A stretch of 45,317 nucleotides of DNA from Ruminococcus flavefaciens (GCA_015067005.1 SVNH01000010.1:65977-111293), one strand, 5' to 3'; counted from the first letter of the stretch, positions 1 to 7,661 are shown. Notes: a model not told the origin generated them from the letters alone. Program-made: numbers and translations.

Positions 1-404
1 TTGTAAATTGCAGTGCCTGCGCTCCCTTCCACGTTGACGCTTGTTTCACGCGCTCACTTTATCGCCGCAGCCTACACTTACTCGCACACGGCACTACAAA
101 TGATTCCATTATATTTTGTAAATTGCAGTGCCTGCGCTCCCTTCCACGTTGACGCTTGTTTCACGCGCTCACTTTATCGCCGCAGCCTACACGTACTCGC
201 ACACGGCGCTACGAACAATTCCATTATATTTTGTAAATTGCAGTGCCTGCGCTCCCTTCCACGTTGACGCTTGTTTCACGCGCTCATTTTATCGCCGCAG
301 CCTACACTTACTCGCACACGGCACTACAAACAATTCCATTATATTTTGTAAATTGCAGTGCCTGCGCTCCCTTCCACGTTAACGCTTGTTTCACGTGCTC
401 AGTT
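1..404. repeat. 115-bp tandem repeat, 3 full copies plus a partial
   Basis: Units begin at 1, 116, 231 and 346, each opening with TTGTAAATTGCAGTGCC. Copies 1-3 differ by only a few substitutions. Copy 4 loses similarity around 404. The array may extend left of the window. The unit looks somewhat richer in GC than the flanking DNA. Open frames of 84-93 codons run through it only because it repeats: 115 is not a multiple of 3, so no amino-acid repeat is conserved in phase, and I do not call them genes. Every unit contains TGTTTCACG, the left half of a parS site, but never the full palindrome. Confidence 0.9.
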
Positions 405-570
405 TATATACATAATACTGCTTCTACTATTCTATGCGGAACATTACTTCTCAGACATTCCTGCAATATAAATTTCAAAAGTGTTGCAAAAGTCACTATT
501 ATAAAATTATATTATATGGTATAATTAATATGCAGCATATTGCAAATAATAAGAAACGAGGGAAACTCCA

Positions 571-1731
571 ATGAACAATGTAACTAATGATATAAAATAT
601 ATAGGTGTAAATGATCACGAAATTGATCTTTTTGAAGGACAGTATGATGTACCAAACGGCATGGCTTATAATTCCTATGCCATTATCGACGAAAAAATTG
701 CTGTTTTCGATACAGTAGACGCAAATTTCACAGATAAGTGGCTCGCAAACCTCAAGGAAGCTATCGGCGACCGTCAGCCGGATTACCTCATAGTTCAGCA
801 CATGGAACCGGATCATTCCGCTAATATCCTCAATTTCATAAATGCTTATCCGAACGCTAAAATAGTCGGAAACTCCAAGACCTTCGCAATGATGTCGAAC
901 TTCTTCGACGGACTTGATCTCACTGATAAGAAGATAGAAGTCAAGGACGGCGAAAGCCTTTCACTCGGCAAGCACGAACTCACATTCATATTTGCTCCTA
1001 TGGTTCACTGGCCGGAGGTAATGTTCACCTACGACAGCACAGATAAGGTACTCTTTTCCGCCGATGCTTTCGGTAAATTCGGAGCACTCGATGCCGATGA
1101 GGACTGGGCTTGTGAGGCTCGCCGCTACTATTTTGGTATCGTAGGAAAATACGGTGTTCAGGTACAGAACGTCCTCAAAAAGGCAGCTGCTCTTGACATA
1201 AAGACTATTTGTCCGCTCCACGGACCTGTCCTCAGCGAGAACCTTCCTTACTACCTTGATCTCTATAATACATGGTCAAGCTACGGCGTTGAGTCAGAGG
1301 GCATTTTCATCGCTTATACATCCGTTTACGGCAATACAAAAAAGGCTGCTGAACTTCTCAGAGACAAGCTTCTCGAAAAGGGCTGCCCGAAGGTAGCTAT
1401 CGCTGATCTTGCGCGCGAGGATATGGCTGAATCAGTTGAGGATGCTTTCCGCTATGGTAAGCTCGTTATCGCTACTACTACCTATAATGCTGACATTTTC
1501 CCATTCATGAAGCATTTCATCCTCGACCTCACTGAACGCGGCTATCAGAACCGTACTATCGGTATCATCGAAAACGGAAGCTGGGCTCCTACCGCTGCAA
1601 AGGCAGTTAAGACCATGTTTGAGAAGTCCAAGAATATCAGCTGGACTGAAACGACTGTAACTGTTAAATCTGCCGTTAAGGCTGAAAATATCGCTCAGAT
1701 AGAAGCACTCGCAGATGAACTTATGAAGTAA
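571..1731 (+). CDS. fprA: FprA-type flavo-diiron protein
   Basis: A 386-aa A-type flavoprotein, a soluble cytoplasmic enzyme of anaerobes that reduces O2 to water and/or NO to N2O using electrons from rubredoxin or coenzyme F420-like donors. The N-terminal metallo-beta-lactamase-like domain carries the diiron ligands: H77-x-E79-x-D81-H82, then H146 (VHWPEV), D165 (SADAFG) and H217 (CPLHGP). A flavodoxin domain starts near residue 245, with the FMN-phosphate loop TSVYGNT at 250-256. Length and domain order are normal, and there is no fused rubredoxin or reductase domain. A GAGGG about 10 bases upstream supports this ATG. It heads an apparent operon with the FTR-like gene and thioredoxin. The substrate preference, O2 versus NO, cannot be read from sequence. 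Confidence 0.93.
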   Translation: MNNVTNDIKYIGVNDHEIDLFEGQYDVPNGMAYNSYAIIDEKIAVFDTVDANFTDKWLANLKEAIGDRQPDYLIVQHMEPDHSANILNFINAYPNAKIVGNSKTFAMMSNFFDGLDLTDKKIEVKDGESLSLGKHELTFIFAPMVHWPEVMFTYDSTDKVLFSADAFGKFGALDADEDWACEARRYYFGIVGKYGVQVQNVLKKAAALDIKTICPLHGPVLSENLPYYLDLYNTWSSYGVESEGIFIAYTSVYGNTKKAAELLRDKLLEKGCPKVAIADLAREDMAESVEDAFRYGKLVIATTTYNADIFPFMKHFILDLTERGYQNRTIGIIENGSWAPTAAKAVKTMFEKSKNISWTETTVTVKSAVKAENIAQIEALADELMK

Positions 1732-1763
1732 GGGAGCAGCGCTCCCGGAAAAGGAGTGATACT

Positions 1764-1967
1764 ATGAAGATAACCCTGAATCCCGACAAGGAAGTTGTTG
1801 ACAGAATCAAAGAAGGACTTAAAATGAAGGACGGTTATTGTCCATGCAGGCTCGCCAAAACACCCGAGAATAAGTGTATGTGCAAGGAGTTTCGCGACCA
1901 GATAGCCGATCCGGAATTTGAAGGCTTCTGTCACTGTATGCTTTACTACAAATCAAAGGAGGACTAA
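1764..1967 (+). CDS. Ferredoxin:thioredoxin reductase-like catalytic protein
   Basis: A 67-aa protein with three Cys-x-Cys motifs: CPC at 26-28, CMC at 38-40 and CHC at 56-58. This is the signature of the catalytic (beta) chain of ferredoxin:thioredoxin reductase, which uses a 4Fe-4S cluster and an adjacent disulfide to pass ferredoxin electrons to thioredoxin. Plant-type enzymes space the motifs x16 and x8. Here they are x9 and x15, the same total, as in a shorter clostridial branch I recall. An AAGGAG precedes the ATG. It ends one base before the thioredoxin start, which strongly suggests that thioredoxin is its partner. No variable subunit is encoded nearby. A small GGGAGC/GCTCCC hairpin lies in the gap after fprA (1732-1746). 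Confidence 0.82.
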   Translation: MKITLNPDKEVVDRIKEGLKMKDGYCPCRLAKTPENKCMCKEFRDQIADPEFEGFCHCMLYYKSKED

Positions 1968-1968
1968 C

Positions 1969-2286
1969 ATGAACGAGATAGTTATAACCAAAGATAATTT
2001 TGATGAAGAAGTCCGCAACTATAAGGGTATGCCGATACTCCTCGATTTCTGGGCAAGCTGGTGCGGACCTTGTATGATGCTCGCACCTGTCATTGAAGAG
2101 ATCGCTGACGAATATGAAGGAAAGATCAAGGTCGGCAGTGTCAACGTGGACGAGCAGCCGGAGCTGGCAGCCGCTTTCAAGGTTGAAAGCATTCCGATGC
2201 TGGTAGTCGTAAAGGACGGCGGTATCGTAAATCAGGCTGTTGGTTATCGTTCAAAAGCAGATGTTATAAAAATGCTGGGCTTATAA
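1969..2286 (+). CDS. trxA: Thioredoxin
   Basis: A 105-aa classical thioredoxin, a cytoplasmic dithiol reductase for ribonucleotide reductase, peroxiredoxins and oxidised proteins. The active site WCGPC follows the usual FWASW lead near residue 30, and the cis-proline loop (SIPML) is present. I place the start at 1969 rather than an in-frame ATG at 1918, because AAAGGAGG ends five bases upstream and the earlier start would overlap the preceding gene without a ribosome site. It is the last gene of the fprA operon and is followed by a strong terminator. No NADPH-thioredoxin reductase gene is adjacent, so the FTR-like protein is the likely reductant. Confidence 0.93.
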   Translation: MNEIVITKDNFDEEVRNYKGMPILLDFWASWCGPCMMLAPVIEEIADEYEGKIKVGSVNVDEQPELAAAFKVESIPMLVVVKDGGIVNQAVGYRSKADVIKMLGL

Positions 2287-2295
2287 TGTTATTGG

Positions 2296-2323
2296 ATGAG
2301 CGGTTTCTGCCGCTCATTTTTAT
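2296..2323 (+). terminator. Intrinsic terminator of the fprA-trxA operon
   Basis: Stem ATGAGCGG/CCGCTCAT (2296-2303 with 2310-2317) with loop TTTCTG, followed by TTTTTAT. It lies 9 bases after the trxA stop. Confidence 0.9.
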
Positions 2324-2351
2324 TGACAAATCAAACCTCTCATGATATAAT
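2323..2351 (+). promoter_or_regulatory. Consensus sigma-A promoter for the GNAT gene
   Basis: TTGACA at 2323-2328 and TATAAT at 2346-2351 with a 17-bp spacer, a perfect vegetative promoter. It abuts the upstream terminator tail. Confidence 0.9.
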
Positions 2352-2378
2352 ATTAAAAATTCTATGGGAGGTAACACC

Positions 2379-2846
2379 ATGATAATTCGACGCTTCAATA
2401 ATACCGACGCTGCTTCAACCTCATCTATGATAGCAAATACTCTTCGTATCTGCAACACAAAAGACTACACTCCTGAGCTCATGGAGGAATGCATTAAGAG
2501 CCTTTCACCGGATAATATCATCAACCGTGCAAGCTGGATGCACTTCTATGTAGTCGAAGAAGAAGGCAGTATTATCGGCTGCGGAGGTATCGGACCATAC
2601 TGGGGCAAAAATGATGAGAGCAGTCTTTTTACTATATTCGTTGATGCAGACCGTCACGGCGAAGGTATCGGCAGACTTATCATGAATACCCTTGAACAGG
2701 ATGAATTCTTCCTTCGTGCAAAGCGTATAGAGATACCATCTTCAATAACCGCGCTGAACTTCTATAAAAAGTTCGGCTACGACCACAAAAAAGGCTTTGA
2801 AGAGCCTGATGAAGAACAGATATACCACCTTGAAAAATTCAGGTGA
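2379..2846 (+). CDS. GNAT-family N-acetyltransferase
   Basis: A 155-aa single-domain acetyltransferase of the GNAT fold, which transfers acetyl from acetyl-CoA to an amine. Motif A is visible as DADRHGEGIGRLIM, with the pyrophosphate-binding R-x-x-G-x-G pattern, and the C-terminal ALNFYKKFGY is the usual motif B tail. The in-frame ATG at 2364 overlaps GGGAGGT, which is instead the ribosome site for the ATG at 2379. The gene has its own consensus promoter and is followed by the tiny DUF3789 gene. The substrate cannot be inferred from sequence or neighbours. Confidence 0.85.
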   Translation: MIIRRFNNTDAASTSSMIANTLRICNTKDYTPELMEECIKSLSPDNIINRASWMHFYVVEEEGSIIGCGGIGPYWGKNDESSLFTIFVDADRHGEGIGRLIMNTLEQDEFFLRAKRIEIPSSITALNFYKKFGYDHKKGFEEPDEEQIYHLEKFR

Positions 2847-2870
2847 TTATACTCCATCTGAGAGGGCATA

Positions 2871-2891
2871 ATACTATCGGGGTGATAGTAT
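2871..2891 (+). promoter_or_regulatory. Hairpin holding the ribosome site of the DUF3789 gene
   Basis: Stem ATACTATC/GATAGTAT (2871-2878 with 2884-2891) with loop GGGGT. The purine-rich ribosome site sits in the loop, and the first two bases of the ATG (2890-2892) lie in the stem. Confidence 0.5.
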
Positions 2892-2997
2892 GCTGCAATT
2901 TCTGATAGGCTCGATGTTTGGCGGAACAGTCGGAGTTATCGCAATGTGTCTGTGTACAGCAGCCAAGTGGAGCGATGACTATACAAACGTCAAATAG
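2890..2997 (+). CDS. Small DUF3789-like membrane protein (35 aa)
   Basis: A 35-aa peptide starting MLQFLIGSMFGGTVGVIAMC. One hydrophobic, glycine-rich helix (residues 1-25) is followed by a short charged tail, WSDDYTNVK. The pattern matches my memory of DUF3789, a family of very short one-helix proteins common in Clostridia and their phages or plasmids, with no known function. GGGGTG precedes the ATG at normal distance, inside a hairpin. It sits 43 bases after the GNAT gene and before a terminator, so it may share that transcript. Its small size leaves some risk that it is not expressed. Confidence 0.65.
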   Translation: MLQFLIGSMFGGTVGVIAMCLCTAAKWSDDYTNVK

Positions 2998-3015
2998 ACA
3001 ACGTGAAAAAACGGA

Positions 3016-3060
3016 AGCCATACCATTTCTGAGCAATGTTCAGAAGCGGTATGGCTTTTA
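3016..3060 (+). terminator. Intrinsic terminator after the DUF3789 gene
   Basis: AGCCATACC (3016-3024) pairs with GGTATGGCT (3048-3056). An inner TTCTGA/TTCAGAA stem is present, and the hairpin is followed by TTTA. Confidence 0.8.
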
Positions 3061-3062
3061 TG

Positions 3063-3091
3063 TTGACATCAATTTTGCTTTCTGATATAAT
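3063..3091 (+). promoter_or_regulatory. Consensus sigma-A promoter for the VOC gene
   Basis: TTGACA at 3063-3068 and TATAAT at 3086-3091 with a 17-bp spacer. Confidence 0.9.
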
Positions 3092-3126
3092 GAATACTGA
3101 AATAATTCTGTATTATGGAGGTATAT

Positions 3127-3537
3127 ATGAGATTAGACGGTTTTGGATTGTTTGTTGATGACATGGCAAAAATGATTTGTTTTTACAGGGATGTACTCGG
3201 TTTCGAGATAAAAGAATCAGAGGATACATCAAATGTTTATCTTGTCAAGGACGGTACTTTATTCCTGCTGTACGGCAGAAAAGATTTTGAGAAGATGACA
3301 AACCGCAGATATGACTACATCAAGGGACTTAACGGACACTCTGAAATTGCTCTTTACGTCGATACATTTGAAGAAGTTGACAGCGCATTTAAAAACGCTG
3401 TAAATAACGGAGCTGTTCCTGTTCTTGAACCGGAACTTGAACCTTGGGGACAAAGGACTTGCTATATTGCTGATCCCGAAGGCAATCTCATCGAAATTGG
3501 TTCATGGAATAAGCCCTACGAAGAAAAGGATCAATGA
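3127..3537 (+). CDS. VOC-family (glyoxalase/dioxygenase fold) protein
   Basis: A 136-aa vicinal-oxygen-chelate protein made of two beta-alpha-beta-beta-beta modules. The repeats are visible as FVDDMAKMICFYRDVLGFEI at the N-terminus and YVDTFEEVDSAF in the middle, ending in the family hallmark DPEGNLIEIGSW. A histidine in NGHSEIALYV and the glutamate in NLIEIG are candidate metal ligands. Relatives include glyoxalase I, bleomycin or fosfomycin resistance proteins and many uncharacterised enzymes, and nothing here picks one. The ATG at 3115 overlaps the GGAGGT ribosome site, so I start at 3127. It is transcribed alone from a consensus promoter. Confidence 0.85.
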   Translation: MRLDGFGLFVDDMAKMICFYRDVLGFEIKESEDTSNVYLVKDGTLFLLYGRKDFEKMTNRRYDYIKGLNGHSEIALYVDTFEEVDSAFKNAVNNGAVPVLEPELEPWGQRTCYIADPEGNLIEIGSWNKPYEEKDQ

Positions 3538-3555
3538 AACCTTACCAATACAAAA

Positions 3556-3586
3556 CAGCCCTGAGACTATGTCCCGGGGCTGATTT
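3556..3586. terminator. Bidirectional terminator between VOC gene and serS
   Basis: CAGCCC (3556-3561) pairs with GGGCTG (3577-3582) between convergent genes. The + strand continues ATTTTAC, and the - strand reads GTTTTG after the stem. Confidence 0.7.
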
Positions 3587-3591
3587 TACTA

Positions 3592-4884
3592 TTACTTCTT
3601 TTCTGGTACTTTGATGATGTCCTTACGCATATAGGACTGAAGTGCCTTAGGAATACGGATGCTGCCGTCCTCATTGAGATTATTTTCGAGGAATGCGATA
3701 AGCATTCTTGGCGGTGCAACAACGGTATTATTAAGAGTATGAGCAAAATACTTATTGCCGTCAGCGCCCTTAACGCGGATACCAAGACGTCTTGCCTGAG
3801 CGTCACCGAGGTTAGAACAGCTTCCTACCTCAAAATACTTCTTCTGACGCGGTGACCATGCCTCAACGTCGATAGACTTAACCTTCAGATCAGCGAGGTC
3901 TCCTGAACAGCATTCAAGAGTACGTACCGGAATATCAAGTGTGCGGAAGAATTCAACTGTATAGCTGTAAAGCTTATGGAACCAATCCATTGAATCCTCA
4001 GGCTTGCAGACAACGATCATTTCCTGCTTCTCGAACTGGTGTATACGGTAAACGCCGCGCTCCTCTATACCGTGAGCGCCTACCTCCTTACGGAAGCAAG
4101 GGGAATAGCTTGTAAGAGTCTTAGGAAGTTCTTCCTCAGGAACGATAGTATCAATAAACTTGCCTATCATAGAATGCTCAGAAGTACCGATGAGGTAGAG
4201 GTCTTCACCCTCTATCTTGTACATCATACCCTCCATTTCAGCGAAGCTCATAACACCTGTAACAACATCGCTGCGGATCATGAAAGGCGGAATGTAATAA
4301 GTAAAGCCCTTGTCTATCATGAAATCTCTTGCGTATGAGAGTATGCAGGACTGAAGCTGTGCAATATCACCGCAGAGGTAATAGAATCCGTTACCGCTTG
4401 TTTTTCTTGCGCTGTCGAGGTCGATACCATTTACATTCTCCATGATGTCAACGTGATAAGGAACTTCAAAATCAGGAACAGCAGGCTCTCCGAAACGCTC
4501 GACCTCAACGTTTTCGCTGTCGTCCTTGCCTATCGGTACGCTCTCATCGATGATGTTCGGGATAACGAGCATTATCTCGCGGATGTCAGCTTCAAGCTTG
4601 ACCTCAAGCTGTTCAAGTTCTTCAAGCTTCTTACCAATCTCAGCGACCTCAGCCTTGACTTTTTCAGCCTCGTCCTTCTGACCGTTCTTCATATATCCGC
4701 CGATCTCTTTGCTCTTAACGTTACGCATATTGCGGAGATTATCGCATTCAAGCTTAGTCTCACGGAACTGCTTATCGAGTTCGAGCACCTTGTCAACGAG
4801 TTCGATTTTCTGATCCTGAAATTTCTTCTTTATGTTCTCTTTAACGAGTTCAGGATTTGTTCTGATAAGTTTAATGTCTAACAT
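3592..4884 (-). CDS. serS: Seryl-tRNA synthetase
   Basis: A 430-aa class II synthetase that charges tRNA-Ser (and tRNA-Sec where present) with serine. The N-terminal 100 residues form the antiparallel coiled-coil tRNA-binding arm, rich in K/E heptads. The catalytic core follows, with TSEHSMIG, motif 2 around FRKEVGAHG-RGVYRIHQFEK and motif 3 GVRVxG-type NNTVVAPPRMLIAFLE, which matches the usual class II arginine motif except that Pro-Pro-Arg replaces the common A-x-x-R context. Full length. AAAGGAG precedes the ATG. It sits 17 bases after spo0J with no terminator or T-box between, so it should be co-transcribed with soj-spo0J. Confidence 0.96.
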   Translation of the reverse strand: MLDIKLIRTNPELVKENIKKKFQDQKIELVDKVLELDKQFRETKLECDNLRNMRNVKSKEIGGYMKNGQKDEAEKVKAEVAEIGKKLEELEQLEVKLEADIREIMLVIPNIIDESVPIGKDDSENVEVERFGEPAVPDFEVPYHVDIMENVNGIDLDSARKTSGNGFYYLCGDIAQLQSCILSYARDFMIDKGFTYYIPPFMIRSDVVTGVMSFAEMEGMMYKIEGEDLYLIGTSEHSMIGKFIDTIVPEEELPKTLTSYSPCFRKEVGAHGIEERGVYRIHQFEKQEMIVVCKPEDSMDWFHKLYSYTVEFFRTLDIPVRTLECCSGDLADLKVKSIDVEAWSPRQKKYFEVGSCSNLGDAQARRLGIRVKGADGNKYFAHTLNNTVVAPPRMLIAFLENNLNEDGSIRIPKALQSYMRKDIIKVPEKK

Positions 4885-4901
4885 TTTAATAACTCCTTTT
4901 A

Positions 4902-5747
4902 TTAATCATTTGCAAGCTTTTCTGCAAGCGCTGCAAGATCTTCTTTATCATAAAATTCAAGGATGAGAGCACCCTTATTTTTTCCGTAGTCCACTTTTAC
5001 CTTGCGTCCGAGACGCTCATTAAGTGAGAGTTCCATTTCAACGAAATAGTTGTCTATTCGCTTATCACTGCTTTTGTCATCACTATGATCCTCAGTTGAC
5101 TTCTGTGCAGCACGTTCTACCTGACGTACTGTAAGTCCGCCCTCAGCAGCTTTCAGAGCCGTAGCAATGAGGAGTTCCTCATTTTCAAAGCCGAGCAGTG
5201 CACGTCCATGACCTGCCGAGATCTCGCCGTTTTCGAGCATTTTAACAACTCTTTCAGGAAGTGATAGAAGTCTCACTGAATTTGCAACAGCTGAACGTGA
5301 TCTTCCGACCATTTTTGCGACCTTATCCTGAGTCATACCATACTTTTCGATAAGTTCGTTATAACCGGCAGCCTCTTCGATAGGGTTGAGGTTCTCACGC
5401 TGAAGGTTCTCGATAATTGCGATCTGCATTGTCTCAGCGTCTGAGAGTTCACGGATATTTACCGGAACTTCATCAAGACCAAGCATTCTTGCAGCCCTCC
5501 ATCTGCGCTCACCGGCAACTATCTGATAACCGCCGGAGCTTATCGGACGCACAAGGATAGGCTGAAGCATACCATGTTCACGTATAGAATCAGCAAGAGC
5601 CGAAATAGCCTCTTCACTGAAATTCTTACGCGGCTGATTGCGATTTGGCTCTATTTCAGTAGTACGCAGAGTTTTCTTGACCTGAACATCATTAGTGTTG
5701 TCAAGAAACAGCGTATCAAGACCAATGCCTAAACCACCTTTTGCCAT
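4902..5747 (-). CDS. spo0J: Chromosome-partitioning protein ParB/Spo0J
   Basis: A 281-aa ParB CTPase that loads on parS, slides along DNA and recruits SMC. The sequence shows MAKGGLGIGLDTLF at the start, the CTP-binding GERRWRAA motif near residues 79-86, ENLQR at 113-117, a helix-turn-helix containing GRSRSAVANS, and a C-terminal dimerisation region. At positions known to separate ParB from Noc specificity it has R151, S157, S162 and G179 (ParB-type R-T/S-x-G). The start is the second of two nearby ATGs (the other is at 5753), chosen because the family begins MAKG. It lies 41 bases downstream of soj, and perfect parS sites are upstream. Confidence 0.95.
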   Translation of the reverse strand: MAKGGLGIGLDTLFLDNTNDVQVKKTLRTTEIEPNRNQPRKNFSEEAISALADSIREHGMLQPILVRPISSGGYQIVAGERRWRAARMLGLDEVPVNIRELSDAETMQIAIIENLQRENLNPIEEAAGYNELIEKYGMTQDKVAKMVGRSRSAVANSVRLLSLPERVVKMLENGEISAGHGRALLGFENEELLIATALKAAEGGLTVRQVERAAQKSTEDHSDDKSSDKRIDNYFVEMELSLNERLGRKVKVDYGKNKGALILEFYDKEDLAALAEKLAND

Positions 5748-5788
5748 AAGCATAATTCATCCGGAAGCGGATGATTCTCCTTTCCAAT

Positions 5789-6598
5789 TTACTTTTTCCT
5801 TTTAAAGCTGAAAATTTTCTTTTTCTTAGGTATCACAAGGGATTCTCCGAGGATCTCACGTCCAAGAAGCTCGTAAGCCTCAGCACCCTTTGATGATTTA
5901 TCATAGTACATTACCGGCTTTCCGTGACTCGGAGCTTCGGAAATACGCACATTACGCGGTATTTTAGTCTTGAACACTTTATTTTCAAAGTATTTCTCCA
6001 CCTCAGAAACGACATCATTTGCAACATTAAGTCTGCCGTCGAACATAGTGAACAGAATACCCTCGATCTCCAAAGCGGGATTGTAATTTGCTTTAACAAT
6101 TTTAATAGTGTTTACAAGCTGAGAAAGTCCTTCAAGCGCATAGAACTCCGCAAGCATTGGTACGATTATTGAATCACAGGCAACAAGACCGTTTATAGTA
6201 ATAGTACCAAGTGCAGGCGGACAATCAATGAATATATAATCGTAATCTGATTTGACTGTTAGAAGCTGCATTTTCAGCCTGTTCACGCGGTTTTCAAAAT
6301 TAGCGAGTTCTATTTCACATCCAGCAAGATCTTCTGTTGCCGGAACAAGACTTACATTGGCATATTCGGTACCAATAGCAGTATCCTGTATCCTCGTCTT
6401 ACCTGTAATAACATCATATGTAGTTGATTCAACGGATTTTTTCTTTATACCGAAGCCAGTGGTAGTATTACCCTGTGGATCAGAGTCCACACAAAGCACC
6501 TTAAAGTCGCGTGATCCAAGATAAGCAGCCAGATTTACAACAGTTGTAGACTTACCGACGCCGCCCTTCTGGTTAGCAACAGCAATAATTTTGCCCAT
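5789..6598 (-). CDS. soj: Chromosome-partitioning ATPase ParA/Soj
   Basis: A 269-aa Walker-type ATPase that binds DNA non-specifically as an ATP dimer. It works with Spo0J in origin segregation and modulates DnaA. The deviant Walker A KGGVGKST is at residues 11-18, followed by the Walker A-prime region CVDSDPQGNTT and Walker B FIDCPPALG. The C-terminus is a lysine-rich tail (KKKKIFSFKRKK), longer and more basic than in many homologues. AGGAAG lies upstream of the ATG. It has its own promoter (6630-6658), just downstream of two parS sites, and forms an operon with spo0J and serS. Confidence 0.96.
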   Translation of the reverse strand: MGKIIAVANQKGGVGKSTTVVNLAAYLGSRDFKVLCVDSDPQGNTTTGFGIKKKSVESTTYDVITGKTRIQDTAIGTEYANVSLVPATEDLAGCEIELANFENRVNRLKMQLLTVKSDYDYIFIDCPPALGTITINGLVACDSIIVPMLAEFYALEGLSQLVNTIKIVKANYNPALEIEGILFTMFDGRLNVANDVVSEVEKYFENKVFKTKIPRNVRISEAPSHGKPVMYYDKSSKGAEAYELLGREILGESLVIPKKKKIFSFKRKK

Positions 6599-6629
6599 AT
6601 GATCTTCCTTTCTTTCGCAGTATGATACT

Positions 6630-6658
6630 ATTATACCACTTTTGAAAGCTGTTGTAAA
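6630..6658 (-). promoter_or_regulatory. Promoter of soj-spo0J-serS
   Basis: Read on the minus strand: TTTACA (6653-6658), a 17-bp spacer and TATAAT (6630-6635). The parS pair begins 27 bp upstream of the -35, so Spo0J spreading could repress it (inference). Confidence 0.85.
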
Positions 6659-6685
6659 TACAAAGAATGCAAATTTATAAAAAAA

Positions 6686-6701
6686 TGTTTCACGTGAAAC
6701 A
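6686..6701. other. parS site 1
   Basis: TGTTTCACGTGAAACA, a perfect 16-bp palindrome identical to the Firmicute ParB-binding consensus. It lies between soj and noc. Confidence 0.97.
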
Positions 6702-6712
6702 TTTTTGGCGTG

Positions 6713-6728
6713 TGTTTCACGTGAAACA
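6713..6728. other. parS site 2
   Basis: A second perfect TGTTTCACGTGAAACA, 27 bp centre-to-centre from site 1 and ending 4 bases from the noc stop codon. Confidence 0.97.
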
Positions 6729-6732
6729 ATTC

Positions 6733-7551
6733 TTACTGTCTGTGCTGAATTGGAATACGAACTCTGTATTCAATGTAATCTTCGCTTTGTATCTTCTTTG
6801 AATCAGCCGAAATACCGGCAGCCTGCATATTCTCAACAGCTTTATTGATAGTATTTACAAAGCTCAGAACATTCTGAAATATCTTTGAATGCTTCTTGCC
6901 GCTGCTTTTTACCACACGATCATTTATGTAGTCGTCGATCAATTTTTCAGTACGTTCCACATTTAATGATTCCTTGATGATCTTGTCAATTATAAGCATT
7001 CTTTCTTCCGGAGAAGCAAGCCTGAGAAGTGACCTTGCATGACGCTCGGTCAGATTATGCCTCATGATAAGATCACGTTCAGTTTCGGTTAGCCGCAGCA
7101 GTCTCAATTTATTTGCAATTGTACTTTGTGCTTTACCAAGCTTTGAAGCCGCCTCTTCCTGCGTCATACCGTAATATGAGATAAGTTTTTCTATTGCAAT
7201 TGCCTCCTCAAAAAATGAGAGATCCTGCCGCTGTATGTTTTCAATTAACGCAAGAATGGCAGAATTCCGCTCAGATATGTCGAGAATAATGCACGGGACA
7301 ACGGAAAATCCGCAATTCTTAGCGGCACGAAGTCTGCGCTCACCGGCAATAAGTTCGTACTTTCCAGCTCTTCTGCGAACGGTGAGAGGCTGCAATATTC
7401 CATTCTGAGAGATTGACTGAGCAAGTGAAACAATATCACAATCCGCAAATTCTCTGCGCGGTTGATGAGGATTTGGCACGATTCTGTCAATGCTTATCTC
7501 AACGACCTTATTTACATATTTTTCTTTTGAAATTCCTAAAAATCCAGACAT
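6733..7551 (-). CDS. noc: Nucleoid occlusion protein Noc (ParB paralogue)
   Basis: A 272-aa ParB-family CTPase. Noc proteins bind DNA at their own sites, bridge to the membrane and block FtsZ assembly over the nucleoid. The N-terminus MSGFLGISKEKYVNKV could form the membrane-targeting amphipathic helix. GERRLRAA (70-77) and ENIQR are the CTP-binding motifs. The recognition helix GKAQSTIANKLRLLRL carries Q142, K148 and R153, and R170 follows in TERHAR. This resembles the Noc-type Q-K-K-R set rather than ParB R-T-A-G. It lies between rsmG and soj as in Bacillus subtilis. A terminator (7629-7661) separates it from rsmG, so it should have its own promoter, which I could not place. Confidence 0.88.
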   Translation of the reverse strand: MSGFLGISKEKYVNKVVEISIDRIVPNPHQPRREFADCDIVSLAQSISQNGILQPLTVRRRAGKYELIAGERRLRAAKNCGFSVVPCIILDISERNSAILALIENIQRQDLSFFEEAIAIEKLISYYGMTQEEAASKLGKAQSTIANKLRLLRLTETERDLIMRHNLTERHARSLLRLASPEERMLIIDKIIKESLNVERTEKLIDDYINDRVVKSSGKKHSKIFQNVLSFVNTINKAVENMQAAGISADSKKIQSEDYIEYRVRIPIQHRQ

Positions 7552-7628
7552 TTTAAAACCTCACATACATTATTTTGAGTATTCTCGTTAATAATAATAG
7601 CACTGTCCGGAAATAATTACCACACAAA

Positions 7629-7661
7629 AATACCGCTAAAGCTCGACAATTTAGCGGTATT
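7629..7661 (-). terminator. Terminator of the mnmE-mnmG-rsmG transcript
   Basis: AATACCGCTAAA (7629-7640) pairs with TTTAGCGGTATT (7650-7661), 12 bp perfect. On the minus strand it is followed by a run of T, about 20 bases past the rsmG stop. Confidence 0.9.

Noticed and set aside
1..404. Possible CRISPR array
   Set aside because: The whole 115-bp unit repeats without unique spacers, and no cas genes are present.
1..524. Three overlapping open frames (84-93 codons) in the tandem repeats
   Set aside because: They are copies of one frame shifted by the 115-bp period, lack ribosome sites, and the period is not a multiple of three.
4885..4901. T-box leader for serS
   Set aside because: Only 17 bases separate spo0J and serS, too short; no specifier loop or T-box sequence.
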